Positions 32,481 to 46,975 of a stretch of 64,000 nucleotides of DNA are shown here, piece after piece. The stretch is taken from assembly GCA_016719945.1 (NCBI GenBank), contig JADJYE010000014.1, positions 168,490 to 232,489 on the forward strand, read 5' to 3'. The DNA is from Polyangiaceae bacterium. GTDB lineage: Bacteria; Myxococcota_A; Polyangia; Polyangiales; Polyangiaceae. The translations under genes were made by a program, and so were the position numbers. The notes below the pieces were generated by a model, which saw only the letters and a list, made by a program, of their open reading frames with translations, made no database searches and was not told the DNA's origin. Positions within the stretch are counted from its first letter, which is position 1. Each line of letters opens with the position of its first letter.

Positions 32481-33872
32481 ATGGGCTCGAACATCTCCTG
32501 GCGCGCGCGCCCGCTCTTCGGGGCCGTGGCCGCTGCTCTCGTCACGCTGTCGACCGGGGCCGCGCTCGCGCAACCGGCGCCCCAGACGCCGGCTCAGCCC
32601 GCTCCATCCCAAGAAGACCGCGCGCTCAGCGAGCGGATCGACAAGCTCGAGCAGACCCTCCGGGCCCTCGAGGAGGCTTCCCGCAAGCGCGAGGCCGAGG
32701 TGGCGGCGCTGCTGAAGGGGGTCGGCACGCTTCAGGCGGCGGAGGCCGCGCGGGGCGCCGCGGAGGCGGCGCTCGCGGCCGAGTCGAAGAAGCCGTCGCT
32801 GAGCCTCACAGTGAACGGCGCCGTCGAGCTCTACTACCAGTGGAGCTTCAACGACCCCGACAACGGGATCACCAACTTCCGCGGCTTCGACAACCGCCAC
32901 AACTCCTTCACCGTGCCGAACGTCATGCTCGACGTGAGGGGCGCGTACGAGGGCGCCGAGGCGCGCGTCGCGCTCCAGGTTGGGCACGCGCCGAGCACCT
33001 ACACCCTCGCCGAGCCGGCGCTCGCTGGCTCCGGCGCGGCGAACGCGTCGTCCGGGGAGCTCTGGAAGTACGTCCAACAGGCGTACGTCGGCTACGAAGC
33101 GCCGGTCGGCGGAGGGCTGCTCGTGCAGGGTGGCATCTTCCTGTCGCCGATCGGGCCCGAGTCGCTCGTGATCAAGGACTCGTGGAGCTGGTCGCGCTCG
33201 AACCTGTTTTTCGGGCTGCCGTTCTATCACGCGGGGCTGCGCGCGACTTACAAGGCCAGCCCCGAGTGGTCCGTCACGCTCGCCGGGTACAACGGCTGGA
33301 ACGATATCGTCGACAACAACGACGAGAAGTCGCTGAGCCTCCAGCTGTCGCACGCGAGCAAGGAGCTGTCGTGGAGCTTGCTCTACTTCGGCGGTGTCGA
33401 GCGGCCGACCGACGCGCCGGAGGGTCGGGCGTGGCGCCACACCTTCGACACCTACGCGACCTGGACCGCGACCTCATGGCTCGCGCTCCAGCCCCACCTC
33501 GACGGGGGCTTCGAGCCCAACGAATTCGGAGCCAGCGGGTGGGTCGCGGGAGCCCTCTCGGCGCGCTTCACGTTCACCGACTGGCTGTTCGGCGTCGTGC
33601 GCCAGGACGCGTTCTACGAGGTCGCCGCCGAAGATTCGACCGGCACCGCAGGCCGCATCTTCTGGCCCGCCGAGTGGGTCGCGTCGTCGACCGCGACGCT
33701 CGAGGCGCGCGCGGTCGACCACGTGCTCCTGCGCTTGGAGGTCCGTCACGACCACGCGGAGGGCGACATGTTCTTCCGCGGCGCCGTCCGGGGGGACGGC
33801 GTGACGACCCCGTTCGTCCCCAACACCAGCACGCAGGACACCCTCACCCTGGGCGCGACCGCGTGGTTCTGA
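32481..33872 (+). CDS. Outer-membrane beta-barrel porin of the kdp locus
   Basis: A 463-residue exported protein: signal peptide ending T-G-A-A-L-A-Q-P, a Pro/Ala linker, a short coiled coil (R-I-D-K-L-E-Q-T-L-R-A-L-E-E), then a beta-rich domain with alternating hydrophobic strands and a terminal aromatic residue (L-G-A-T-A-W-F), as required for Bam-mediated outer-membrane insertion. It resembles the BBP2/OmpL-like porin family. Position directly ahead of kdpF-E suggests it admits potassium across the outer membrane for the Kdp pump. ATG 32481 follows GAGGGAACGAAC. Function assignment is contextual. Confidence 0.75.
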   Translation: MGSNISWRARPLFGAVAAALVTLSTGAALAQPAPQTPAQPAPSQEDRALSERIDKLEQTLRALEEASRKREAEVAALLKGVGTLQAAEAARGAAEAALAAESKKPSLSLTVNGAVELYYQWSFNDPDNGITNFRGFDNRHNSFTVPNVMLDVRGAYEGAEARVALQVGHAPSTYTLAEPALAGSGAANASSGELWKYVQQAYVGYEAPVGGGLLVQGGIFLSPIGPESLVIKDSWSWSRSNLFFGLPFYHAGLRATYKASPEWSVTLAGYNGWNDIVDNNDEKSLSLQLSHASKELSWSLLYFGGVERPTDAPEGRAWRHTFDTYATWTATSWLALQPHLDGGFEPNEFGASGWVAGALSARFTFTDWLFGVVRQDAFYEVAAEDSTGTAGRIFWPAEWVASSTATLEARAVDHVLLRLEVRHDHAEGDMFFRGAVRGDGVTTPFVPNTSTQDTLTLGATAWF

Positions 33873-33910
33873 AGAAGCCGCGCGCTGAATCGCGGCTCGG
33901 AGACCTGAGC

Positions 33911-34003
33911 ATGGACGCCATCAACCTGCTGATCATCGCCGGCTTCTTCGCCCTCACCTGGGGCTTCGTCGAGCTCGCCGCTCGACTGGGGCAGTCATCA
34001 TGA
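33911..34003 (+). CDS. 30-residue membrane peptide preceding kdpF
   Basis: Encodes a 30-residue peptide beginning M-D-A-I-N-L-L-I-I-A-G-F-F-A-L-T-W-G-F and ending A-A-R-L-G-Q-S-S, a single membrane helix. Its TGA overlaps the kdpF ATG (ATGA at 34000-34003), and kdpF in turn overlaps kdpA in the same way, so it is translationally coupled to the pump. It is not KdpF itself; it may be a second small Kdp subunit. Supported by coupling and composition rather than by a known family. Confidence 0.6.
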   Translation: MDAINLLIIAGFFALTWGFVELAARLGQSS

Positions 34004-34092
34004 GCCTTCTCCTGTACGCAGCCGGCGCGCTCGCCGTTGCGCTCCTCTTCTACCTCGTCGTCGCGCTCCTCGCGCCCGAGAGGCTGTCATGA
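34000..34092 (+). CDS. kdpF: Potassium-transporting ATPase small subunit KdpF
   Basis: A 30-residue single-helix peptide starting M-S-L-L-L-Y-A-A-G and ending L-A-P-E-R-L-S. Size, hydrophobicity, the pattern of a helix followed by P-E-R, and position immediately before kdpA identify KdpF, which stabilises the KdpABC complex. ATGA overlaps join it to the upstream 30-residue peptide and to kdpA downstream. Confidence 0.8.
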   Translation: MSLLLYAAGALAVALLFYLVVALLAPERLS

Positions 34093-35840
34093 CCGCGCAC
34101 GGCCTGATCACCCTCGCCCTCTTCTGCGTCGTCGTCACGCTGGCGGCGCTCCCGCTCGGGGGGTACCTCGCGCGCGTCTACGCCGGGGACCGACCGGTGC
34201 TCCTGGAGAAGGCGCTCGGTCCGCTGGAGCGCCTGCTCTACCGCGCGGCCGGCGTGCGCAAGGACGAGGAGATGTCCTGGAGGCAGTACGCGCTCGCGGT
34301 CCTGCTGTTCAACCTCGCGGGCGTGCTCGTCGTCTATGGGATCTTGCGGCTCCAGGCGGCGCTCCCCCTCAACCCCGCCGAGCTCGGGGCGGTGACGCCC
34401 GAGGTCTCCTTCAACACCGCGACGAGCTTCACGACCAACACCAACTGGCAGAGCTACGGCGGCGAGTCGACGCTGAGCTACCTGTCCCAGATGGTCGCGC
34501 TCACGGTGCAGAACTTCGTATCGGCGGCGACGGGCATGGCCGTCCTGGTCGCGCTGGCACGCGGCTTCTCCCGCGCGAGCAGCACCGGTCTCGGCAACTT
34601 CTGGGTCGATCTGACGCGGGGCACCCTCTACGTGCTCTTGCCGCTGTCGCTCCTGCTCGCCATCTTCCTCGTCTCCCAAGGGGTCGTGCAGAGCTTCGAG
34701 CCCTACCCCGTGGCGAAGCTGGTCGAGGCGACGCTCGACGCGGACGGCAACGTCGTGCGCGACCAGACCCTGGCGGTCGGGCCAGCTGCGTCGCAGATCG
34801 CGATCAAGCAGCTCGGCACCAACGGCGGCGGGTTCTTCAACGTGAACTCGGCGCATCCGTTCGAGAACCCGACGCCGCTCTCGGGCTTCGTCGAGCTCGT
34901 CTGCATCCTGGTCATCCCCGCGGCGTTCCCCTTCCTGTTCGGGGCGCTGGTGAAGGACAAGCGGCAGGGCTGGGCGCTGTTTGCGGCCATGGCCGTCGTC
35001 CTGGTGCCCCTCATGATCGCCTGCTTGGGCGCCGAGCAGTCGGGCAACCCCATGTTCCACCACCTCGGCGTCGACACCTCCGCTTCCAGCCTGCAGCCCG
35101 GCGGCAACATGTCCGGCAAGGAGGCCCGCTTCGGCATCGCCGACTCGGCGGCGTGGGCGACGGCGACGACCGCCGCGTCGAACGGCTCGGTGAACTCCAT
35201 GCACGACAGCTTCACGCCGCTCGGCGGGCTGGTGCCGATGTGGCTGATCCAGCTCGGAGAGATCATCTTCGGCGGCGTCGGCTCGGGGCTCTACGGCATG
35301 ATCCTGTACGCGGTCGTCGCGGTCTTCATCGCCGGGCTCATGGTCGGCCGCACCCCCGAGTACCTCGGCAAGAAGGTCGAGGCGTTCGAGATGAAGATGG
35401 CCATGCTGGGGATCCTGCTGCCCGCAGCCTCCGTCCTGGTCTTCACCGCGATCACCGCGGTCGGCCCTGAGGAGGGCGTGAGGTCCCTCGCGAACCCAGG
35501 CGCCCACGGCTTCAGCGAGATCCTCTACGCCTACTCCTCCGCGTCGAACAACAACGGCTCGGCGTTCGGCGGCCTCACCGCGAGCGGCCCCTGGTACGCG
35601 ACGACGCTGGGGATCGCCATGCTGATCGGCCGCTATTGGGTGATCGTCCCGGTGCTCGCGATCGCAGGCAGCTTGGTGAAGAAGAAGACCATCCCGGGGT
35701 CCCCCGGGACGCTCCCGACCCACACGCCGCTGTTCGTCGGCCTGCTCACGGGCACCGTCGTCCTGGTCGGCGCCCTGACCTTCATCCCTGCGCTCGCCCT
35801 CGGCCCGATCGTCGAGCACCTCCAGATGTGGGGGCACTGA
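34089..35840 (+). CDS. kdpA: Potassium-transporting ATPase channel subunit KdpA
   Basis: Potassium-selective channel-like subunit of the KdpFABC pump in the inner membrane. The 583-residue protein has about ten membrane segments and the selectivity-filter-like repeats of the family: N-T-A-T-S-F-T-T-N-T-N-W-Q, the L-G-T-N-G-G-G-F-F-N-V-N-S-A-H-P-F-E-N-P block, and the late S-N-N-N-G-S-A-F-G-G. Length is normal and the frame is intact. It starts in an ATGA overlap with kdpF; kdpB follows after 6 bases. Confidence 0.97.
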   Translation: MTAHGLITLALFCVVVTLAALPLGGYLARVYAGDRPVLLEKALGPLERLLYRAAGVRKDEEMSWRQYALAVLLFNLAGVLVVYGILRLQAALPLNPAELGAVTPEVSFNTATSFTTNTNWQSYGGESTLSYLSQMVALTVQNFVSAATGMAVLVALARGFSRASSTGLGNFWVDLTRGTLYVLLPLSLLLAIFLVSQGVVQSFEPYPVAKLVEATLDADGNVVRDQTLAVGPAASQIAIKQLGTNGGGFFNVNSAHPFENPTPLSGFVELVCILVIPAAFPFLFGALVKDKRQGWALFAAMAVVLVPLMIACLGAEQSGNPMFHHLGVDTSASSLQPGGNMSGKEARFGIADSAAWATATTAASNGSVNSMHDSFTPLGGLVPMWLIQLGEIIFGGVGSGLYGMILYAVVAVFIAGLMVGRTPEYLGKKVEAFEMKMAMLGILLPAASVLVFTAITAVGPEEGVRSLANPGAHGFSEILYAYSSASNNNGSAFGGLTASGPWYATTLGIAMLIGRYWVIVPVLAIAGSLVKKKTIPGSPGTLPTHTPLFVGLLTGTVVLVGALTFIPALALGPIVEHLQMWGH

Positions 35841-35846
35841 ATCGTC

Positions 35847-37768
<1,922 letters not shown>

Positions 37769-37778
37769 CGGACCTGCC

Positions 37779-38355
37779 ATGAACCCTGTTCGACCTGCCC
37801 TCGTGCTGCTCGCCTCGTTCACCGTGCTCTGCGGAGGGCTCTACCCCCTCGTCGTCACCGGGGTCGCCCAGGCGGCGTTCCCTCGCCAGGCGCGCGGCAG
37901 CCTGATCGAGCGAGATGGATCGATGATCGGCTCCGAGCTCATCGGCCAGCCGTTCTCGGATCCCAGGCACTTCTGGGGTCGGCCTTCGGCGACGGCGCCG
38001 CACCCCTACAACGGCGCGGCCTCGACCGGCGATAACCTCGGTCCCACGAACCCCGCGCTGCGCGAGGCCGTCGCCGCCCGCGTGCAGGCGCTGCGCCCTC
38101 GCCGACCCGCAGAACAGCGCGCCGGTCCCCGTCGACCTGGTGACGACCTCGGGCTCGGGGCTCGACCCGCACATCTCGCCCGCGGCGGCGTTTTACCAGG
38201 CGCGCCGGGTCGCGCGGGCGCGCGGGCTCGACCAAGCGAAGGTCATCCAGCTCGTCGAACAGCACGTCGAAGGGCGTACGCTCGGACTGCTCGGAGAGCC
38301 GCGGGTCAACGTCGTCAGGCTCAACCTCGCCCTCGATGCCCTGAATGAAGGATGA
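37779..38355 (+). CDS. kdpC: Potassium-transporting ATPase subunit KdpC (frameshifted)
   Basis: Single-span subunit that assists potassium binding in KdpFABC. The N-terminus has the membrane helix with C-G-G-L-Y-P-L-V-V-T-G and the family block F-W-G-R-P-S-A-T-A; the C-terminus has T-S-G-S-G-L-D-P-H-I-S-P-A-A-A and R-V-N-V-V-R-L-N-L-A-L-D-A-L. The two halves lie in different frames; dropping one C from the CCC at 38096-38098 restores L-R-L-A-D-P-Q-N-S-A-P-V and a 191-residue protein. The stop overlaps the kdpD start by 11 bases. Confidence 0.9.
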
Positions 38356-41030
38356 CGGTCGACCCGATCCCGAGCAGCTGCTGAGACGCCTCGCGGCGGA
38401 CGAGCAGAAGAAGGCTCGCACGAAGCTGAAGATCTTCTTCGGCTTCGCGCCAGGCGTCGGGAAGACCTACGCCATGCTCGACGCCGCGAAGCGCCTCGCC
38501 GAGCAGGGCGTCGACGTCGTGGTTGGCGCCGTGGAGACGCACGGCCGGAGCGACACTGCGCAGAAGGCCGTCGGCCTGGAGGTCTTGCCGCGCAAGAAGC
38601 TCAGCTACCGGGGCAAGGAGCTCGAGGAGCTGGACCTCGACGGCGCCATCGCGCGTCGTCCCACGATCCTGCTCGTCGACGAGCTCGCCCACACCAACGT
38701 CCCCGGCTCGAGGCACGACAAGCGCTGGCAGGACGTGCTCGAGCTGCTCGACGCTGGCATCGAGGTGTTCACGACCTTGAACATCCAGCACGTCGACAGC
38801 TTGAACGACGTGATCGCGCAGATCACCGGCGTGCAGGTGCGCGAGACGGTCCCCGACGCGGTGCTCGATCGAGCGGACGAGATCGAGCTCGTCGACGTCT
38901 CGCCCGAGGAGCTGCTCGCGCGGCTCTCGGCGGGCAAGGTCTACCTGGCTGAGCAGGCCACGCGCGCCGCTTCCCATTTCTTCAAGCGGGGCAACCTGCT
39001 GGCCCTGCGCGAGCTGGCGCTCAGGCGCACCGCGGAGCGCGTCGACACCGACGTCGTCGCGTACCGGCAGGACCACGGCGTCGAGGCGACCTGGCCCGCG
39101 GGAGAGCGCATCCTGGTGATGGTGGGGCCTGCGCCGGCGTCGGCGCGCCTCGTCCGCGCGGCGCGCCGCATCGCCGCGGGCGTGCGCGCGCCTTGGGTCG
39201 CCGCCTACGTCGACAGCTCGGTGGCCCCGCTGTCCGAGGACGTCCGAGGGCGCCTCGAGTCCCACCTGAAGCTCGCCGAGGGCCTCGGCGCGACCGTCGT
39301 GCGCCTCACCGGCTCGAAGGTCAGCGGCGCCATCCTCGACTATGCGCGCAAGCACAACGTGACGCGCATCGTCCTCGGCAAGCCCACTCACGCGCGCGTG
39401 CGAGACCTCTTCCGCGGATCGCTGCTGGACGAGGTCGTGCGCGGGAGCGGCGACATCGAGGTGCACGTCATCTCTGGGCTGTCGGACGCGGCCCCGGCCG
39501 CGAGCGGGCCCGCGCAGCCCGAGGCGTCCGCCGGCGGGGCCGGGTACGCGATGGCCACGGCGTTGATCGTGTCGACGACGGCCGCGACGTACGCGCTCGA
39601 GCTCGCGCTCGACCTGCCCGACGCCGAGATGTTGTTCCTGCTCGCGGTGATGGTCTCGTCGCGCTTCGGTCGCGGACCCTCCTTGCTGGCCGCCGCGCTC
39701 GCGGTCGCGGCCTTCGACTTCTTCTTCGTGGAGCCGCGCTTCACCTTCGCCGTCGCCGATGCCCGCTACATGCTGACGTTCGCCATGCTGTTCGGGGTGG
39801 GCGTCGTGCTGTCGACCCTGATGCTCCGCGTGCGGCGCCAAGAGGCCGACGCCGTGCGGCGCGAGGAGCGGACGCGCGCGCTGTTCGCGCTCAGCCGCGA
39901 TCTCGGCGGGGCGCGCGACCTCGACGAGATCGCGGCGTACGGGGCCCGGCACGCGGCGGACGCCTTCGGCGGGGAGGTGCACGTGCTCTTGCCCGACGCT
40001 CGAGGCGCGCTCGCGTCCCTCGCCTCCCTGCCGGACGGCGCAGCGCTCGAGAGCGGCGACCTGAGCGTCGCGGCGTGGACGCTCGAGCGGGGTCAGCCCG
40101 CGGGCGCGGGCACCGAGACGCTCCCCGGGGCAAAGGTGGTCTGCTTCCCGCTCGCGGCCTCCGGCCGCCCGGTGGGCGTCTTGGCCCTCGCGCCGCCGAG
40201 CAGCGCCGCCCTCACGGCGGAGCAGAGAGCCTTCGTCGGCACGCTGGGGCGTCAGATCGCGCTCGCTGTCGAGCGCGCCAAGCTCGCCGAGGAGGCGCGC
40301 CATGCCGCGCTCACGGCCAAGACGGAGGAGCTGAGGAGCGCGTTGTTGTCCTCGGTGTCTCATGATCTGAGGACGCCGCTCGCCGCGATCACTGGCGCAG
40401 CCACGACGCTGAGGGACGACCCTGCGCTCGCGACCGCTACCCGCGCGGAGCTCACGGCCTCGATCTGCGACGAGGCGGAGCGCCTCGAGCGCCTGCTGTC
40501 GAACCTCCTGGACATGACGCGCCTCGAGTCCGGCGAGCTCACGCTCAAGCGCGAGTGGCTGCCGATCGAGGAGCCGATCGGAGGGGCGCTCGTGCGCCTC
40601 GAAAAGAAGCTCGGGCTCCGCACCGTGACGACGACGATCGCCGGCGAGGTCCCGCTGCTGCACGGTGATCCTGTGCTGATGGAGCAGCTGCTCTATAATT
40701 TGCTCGAGAACGCTACGAAGTACACCCCACCGGACAGCCCCATCGAGATCCGCGCGCGCCGAGGAAGATCGCTTGATCGTCGAGATCGCCGACCGAGGGC
40801 CCGGCTTGCGGCCCGGCGACGAAGAGCGCGTCTTCGAGCGCTTCTACCGCGGCAACGCGAGGGAGGGCGCGGGCGTGGGGCTCGGGCTCCCCATCTGCCG
40901 CGCGATCGCGACGGTCCACGGCGGGACCCTCACCGCGGCCAACCGTGAGGGCGGCGGAGCGGTCTTCACGCTCTGTGTGCCGCGAGGCGAGTCGCCCCCT
41001 CCCGGCCCACCGTCGGAGCCGCCCACGTGA
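38345..41030 (+). CDS. kdpD: Osmosensitive potassium-sensor histidine kinase KdpD (frameshifted)
   Basis: Membrane sensor kinase controlling kdp expression. N-terminal KdpD domain with G-F-A-P-G-V-G-K-T (residues ~34-42) and V-G-A-V-E-T-H-G-R; a UspA-like domain (~250-370); four membrane helices of the DUF4118 type (~395-500); a GAF-like region; the HisKA block S-S-V-S-H-D-L-R-T-P-L with His near 673; and an ATPase domain with N-A-T-K-Y-T-P and G-L-G-L-P-I. The frame shifts in a CG run at about 40751-40760; loss of one CG pair restores I-R-A-R-A-E-E-D-R-L-I-V-E-I-A. Reconstructed length is 895. It overlaps kdpC and kdpE. Confidence 0.93.
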
Positions 41031-41734
41031 CCCAGGAAGGCCCGCTCATCCTGGTCGTCGAAGACGAGGCGGCGCTGCGGCGCTTCCTGCGCGCCGCGCT
41101 GACGTCGCACGGCTTCAGGCTGGAGGAGGCCGAGACGGGCGCCGCCGCGCTCCGCTCGCTGACGACCCACCCGCCCGATCTCGTGATCCTCGATCTCGGC
41201 CTGCCCGATGTCGACGGCATCGCGCTCACGCGCGACATCCGCGGCTGGTCGGCGGTGCCCATCGTCGTCGTCTCCGCGAGAGGACGAGAAGACGACAAGG
41301 TCGCGGCGCTCGACGCCGGGGCGGACGACTACGTCACCAAGCCGTTCGGCGTCGCCGAGCTGCTCGCGCGGATCCGCGTCGCCCTTCGCCATGCCAGGTC
41401 GGCGACGGCGCTCGAGGCCGACGACGCGCCGCTCGCCGTGGGGCCCATCCGGATCGACCCCGACCGCCACCGCGTCACCGTGGCCGAGCGCGAGGTCCGC
41501 CTGACGCCGACCGAATATCGGCTGCTGTGGCTGCTCGCCAAGAACGCCGGCAAGGTGCTCACCCACCGCCAAATCCTGCGCGAGGTCTGGGGGCCCGAGC
41601 ACGCCAGCGACACCCACTACGTACGGGTCCACATGGCGGAGCTACGCAAGAAGATCGAGGTCGACCCAGCCCACCCGCGGTGGCTCGTGACCGAGCCGGC
41701 CGTCGGCTACCGCCTGCGCGAAGGCGGCGCCTGA
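41027..41734 (+). CDS. kdpE: Response regulator KdpE, OmpR family
   Basis: Partner of KdpD. The 235-residue protein has a receiver domain (E-D-E near 12-14, phospho-acceptor Asp56 in V-I-L-D-L-G-L-P-D, Lys of Y-V-T-K-P-F) and an OmpR-type winged helix (L-T-P-T-E-Y-R-L-L-W-L-L, and V-R-V-H-M-A-E-L-R-K-K-I). Its GTG start overlaps the kdpD stop (GTGA at 41027-41030). The direct repeats at 32394-32434 upstream of the operon are candidate binding sites. It converges with bamA across 7 bases. Confidence 0.95.
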   Translation: MTQEGPLILVVEDEAALRRFLRAALTSHGFRLEEAETGAAALRSLTTHPPDLVILDLGLPDVDGIALTRDIRGWSAVPIVVVSARGREDDKVAALDAGADDYVTKPFGVAELLARIRVALRHARSATALEADDAPLAVGPIRIDPDRHRVTVAEREVRLTPTEYRLLWLLAKNAGKVLTHRQILREVWGPEHASDTHYVRVHMAELRKKIEVDPAHPRWLVTEPAVGYRLREGGA

Positions 41735-41741
41735 GGACTGC

Positions 41742-44407
41742 TCAGAAGAAGTTGCCGATCGTGAACTCGAACACGTTCGACTCTTCGTACGAGAGCGGCG
41801 AGAACGGGAAGCCCCACTCGAACCGGAGCGGGCCGAGCGGCGAGATCCAGCGCAGGCCGAAGCCCCACGAGGTGCGGACCTGGAGCAGGCTCTCTGGCGC
41901 GAAGCACGGGTCGGTGACCGCGTCGGGCGAGGCAGGCGCCGCGTCGCAGTAAAGGCTCTCGAGGTTCCACGCGTTGCCGAGGTCGGTGAAGACCACGCCG
42001 CGCGCAGCTGCACGGCCTCGACGATCGGGAACTCGATCTCGACGTTCTGGTAGTACTTGAGGTTACCGCCGACGTTCGCGCCGTTCTGGATGGGGTCGGC
42101 GTTCTCGTCCAGCGCCTCGCGCAGCGGCAGGCGCGGGCCCACGGTGCGCAGGCGGAATCCGCGCAGGTCGAAGATGCCGCCGAGGAAGAAGCGCGCGTAG
42201 ATCGGCACGCCCGTCGCGTCGGGGCTGGTGACCGCGCCGAACTCGCTGTTGTAGCGGAAGATGATCGAGTCGGTGATCGGGTAGTACGCCCGGAAGTTCC
42301 CCAGGTAGCGGATGAACTGGTTCTCGCTGCCAAGGAAGTTCGCCGCGATCTCGGTCGACACGTTCAGGTAGATGCCCGAGGTCGGGAACAGCTGGTTGTT
42401 GCGCGTGTCCAGCGTGATGCTGGGGCGCAGGCTGCTGGTCAGCCCGTCGTTGAACAGGTTCGCGAGAGGCAGCTTCTTGAACACGCTGACCGAGCTCGCG
42501 GTGCCGAAGAACGTCGACGTCGTCGAGGTCGAGATCTCGTCGTTCTGGACGGTGTACGTCAGCGCGGCGCGCAGCTCCGGCTGGATGATCGGGTAGCCGA
42601 TCGTCAGCGAGCCTCCGAGCGAGTTCTGCGAGAACTGATCGTAGAGGTTGAGCCGGTCGTACAGGCTGATGGCGCCGGAGAAGTCCGAGTCGAACAGGTA
42701 CGGCTCGATGAACCGGAAGTCGATCAGCTGCCGGAGGCCCGATATCTGCGCCTGCAGCGAGAACGAGTTGCCGTTTCCGAACAGGTTCGCCTGCTGCACC
42801 TGCGCCGTCGCGATGAAGCTCTCGATGCTGGAGAAGCCGGCGCCGATCTGGAAGGTGCCCGTCGGCTTCTCGCCGATCTCGACGTTGACGTTGATGAGCT
42901 CGTCGGTCTCGCCCTGCTCGGTGGAGAGGTCGACCCGCTCGAAGTAGCCGAGCGAGGAGATGCGGCGCTTGGAGCGCTCGAGGGCGGTCTCGCTGAACAG
43001 CTTGCGCTCCTCGATCTCGAGCTCGCGGCGGATGACCTTGTCGCGCGTCTTGGTGTTGCCGCGGATCTCGATGCGACCGAAGTAGACCGGCTTGTTGCGC
43101 TTGATCGCGATGCGAAGATCGACCTCGTTCGTCTCGGGGTCGACGTCGTTGTCGAGCGGAACCTCGACGTTGGCGTAGCCCTCGTCGCGGTAGATCCGCT
43201 GGATGGCGCCGATGTCCTTGGCGATGGACGCGCGGTTGAAATAGTCGCCTGGGCGCGCTCGGATCTTCTCGCGCAGGCCGCGACGGCCGCCGATCGGCTC
43301 GACGTCTTTGCCGTCGGCGTCGCGCTCGTACACGGAGACGCTGCGCACCTTGAAGCGCGGGCCTTCGGTGACCGGGATCGTGATCTCGATGCCCGTGCGA
43401 TCCGGCGTGATCATCACGCGCGGGGTCGCGACCTGCACCGCCAGGAAGCCCTTGTCGTAGTAGACCGAGTTGATGACGAGAACGTCGCGTTCGAAGGCAT
43501 CGGCGCGGAACGACGCGCCCGAGCCGAAGTCGAAGAAGCTCGTCTGCCCGGTGATCATCAGCCCGCGCAGCTCGTCGTCGGTGATGTTGTCGTTCCCGAC
43601 GAACGTGATGCGGCGGATGGTGACCTGCTCGTGCTCCTGGACCTTGAACTTCAGGTCGACCTGTTTGTCCTTCTGCTGCTCGACGGCGTACTCGACCTCG
43701 GCGAGGAAGAAGCCCTCCTCGGCGTATTTGTCGCGGAGCTTCTGCACGCCGCGGCGGAGCGCGGAGTAGGACAGAACGCTGCCGATCTTCACCTCGACGC
43801 TCAGCGCCTCGATCAGGTCGTCGGCGTCGACGGCGCTGTTGCCCTCGAACTCGATGGTCTTGATGCTCGGGCGCTCGCTCACGATCACGCGGATCGCGGC
43901 GCCCGCGTCGGTCTTCGTGAGCTCGACCTTGATGTCGTCGAAGTAGAGCGACCGCCACATCTCCTTCACGTCCTGGGCGAGCGCCTCGGGCGAGAAGACC
44001 TGGCCGACCCTGGTGTTGCGCAGCAGCGCCTCGATGTCCTCGAGGGGCAGGCGCGCGTTGCCGGTGATCGTGACCTTGTCGATCACGAGCCCGCGGGCGA
44101 GCTCGGCCTCGGTGGGCGGCAGAGGAGGCAGCGGGGGCTGCGGGCCGCCCGGCCCCCCCGGCCCGCCCGTCGGATCGGGCGGGGTGGCAGGGCCCGGCGG
44201 GGCCGCAGGGGGCGCGCTGCCCGCAGGGGGAGCGCTCGCGGTGGGAGGAGCCGAGCCGGAGGGCGCGGGCGCGGGCTGGCCTGCGGGCTGCCCAAAGACG
44301 AGGGCCGCACCCGAGACCCAGACCGCGGCGAAGAGCAGCGCGACGGTAAGGGCCCGAACCAACGCGGGGAGCGCTCGGCGCTTCAGGCTGTTCGGTTCAG
44401 GACGCAC
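41742..44407 (-). CDS. bamA: Outer-membrane assembly factor BamA (one-base frameshift)
   Basis: Inserts beta-barrel proteins into the outer membrane. After a signal segment (L-T-V-A-L-L-F-A-A-V-W-V-S-G-A) and a ~50-residue Pro/Ala/Gly linker come about five POTRA domains (for example I-D-K-V-T-I-T-G-N-A-R-L, I-K-T-I-E-F-E-G-N-S-A-V) and an Omp85 barrel ending F-T-I-G-N-F-F. The last 84 residues are in another frame: near 42000-42005 one base is missing; restoring C gives V-Q-L-R-R-G-V-V-F-T-D-L-G-N-A-W. Reconstructed length is about 888. GTG 44407 is the chosen start. The usual neighbours (skp, lpxD, rseP) are absent; the topoisomerase pair diverges 210 bases away. Confidence 0.9.
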
Positions 44408-44617
44408 GGTTTTTATGGCGCTCTTCTTCGGGCCCGCGGGGGTGGAACGGATGCCACGTGGCCGGTGCGGCGGCATCCGTACCCCAAGGGCGCGCGAGTC
44501 ACAAGGAGGTCGCACGGCCGCGACTCGAAGTGGCGCCGAAGCTGAGCTCTGCGGGGCCCGGCGGAGACGGACGCGCTTGCGGGGCCCACCTGAACGCGAG
44601 TATACGGGCAAACCATC

Positions 44618-46972
<2,355 letters not shown>

Positions 46973-46975
46973 GCC

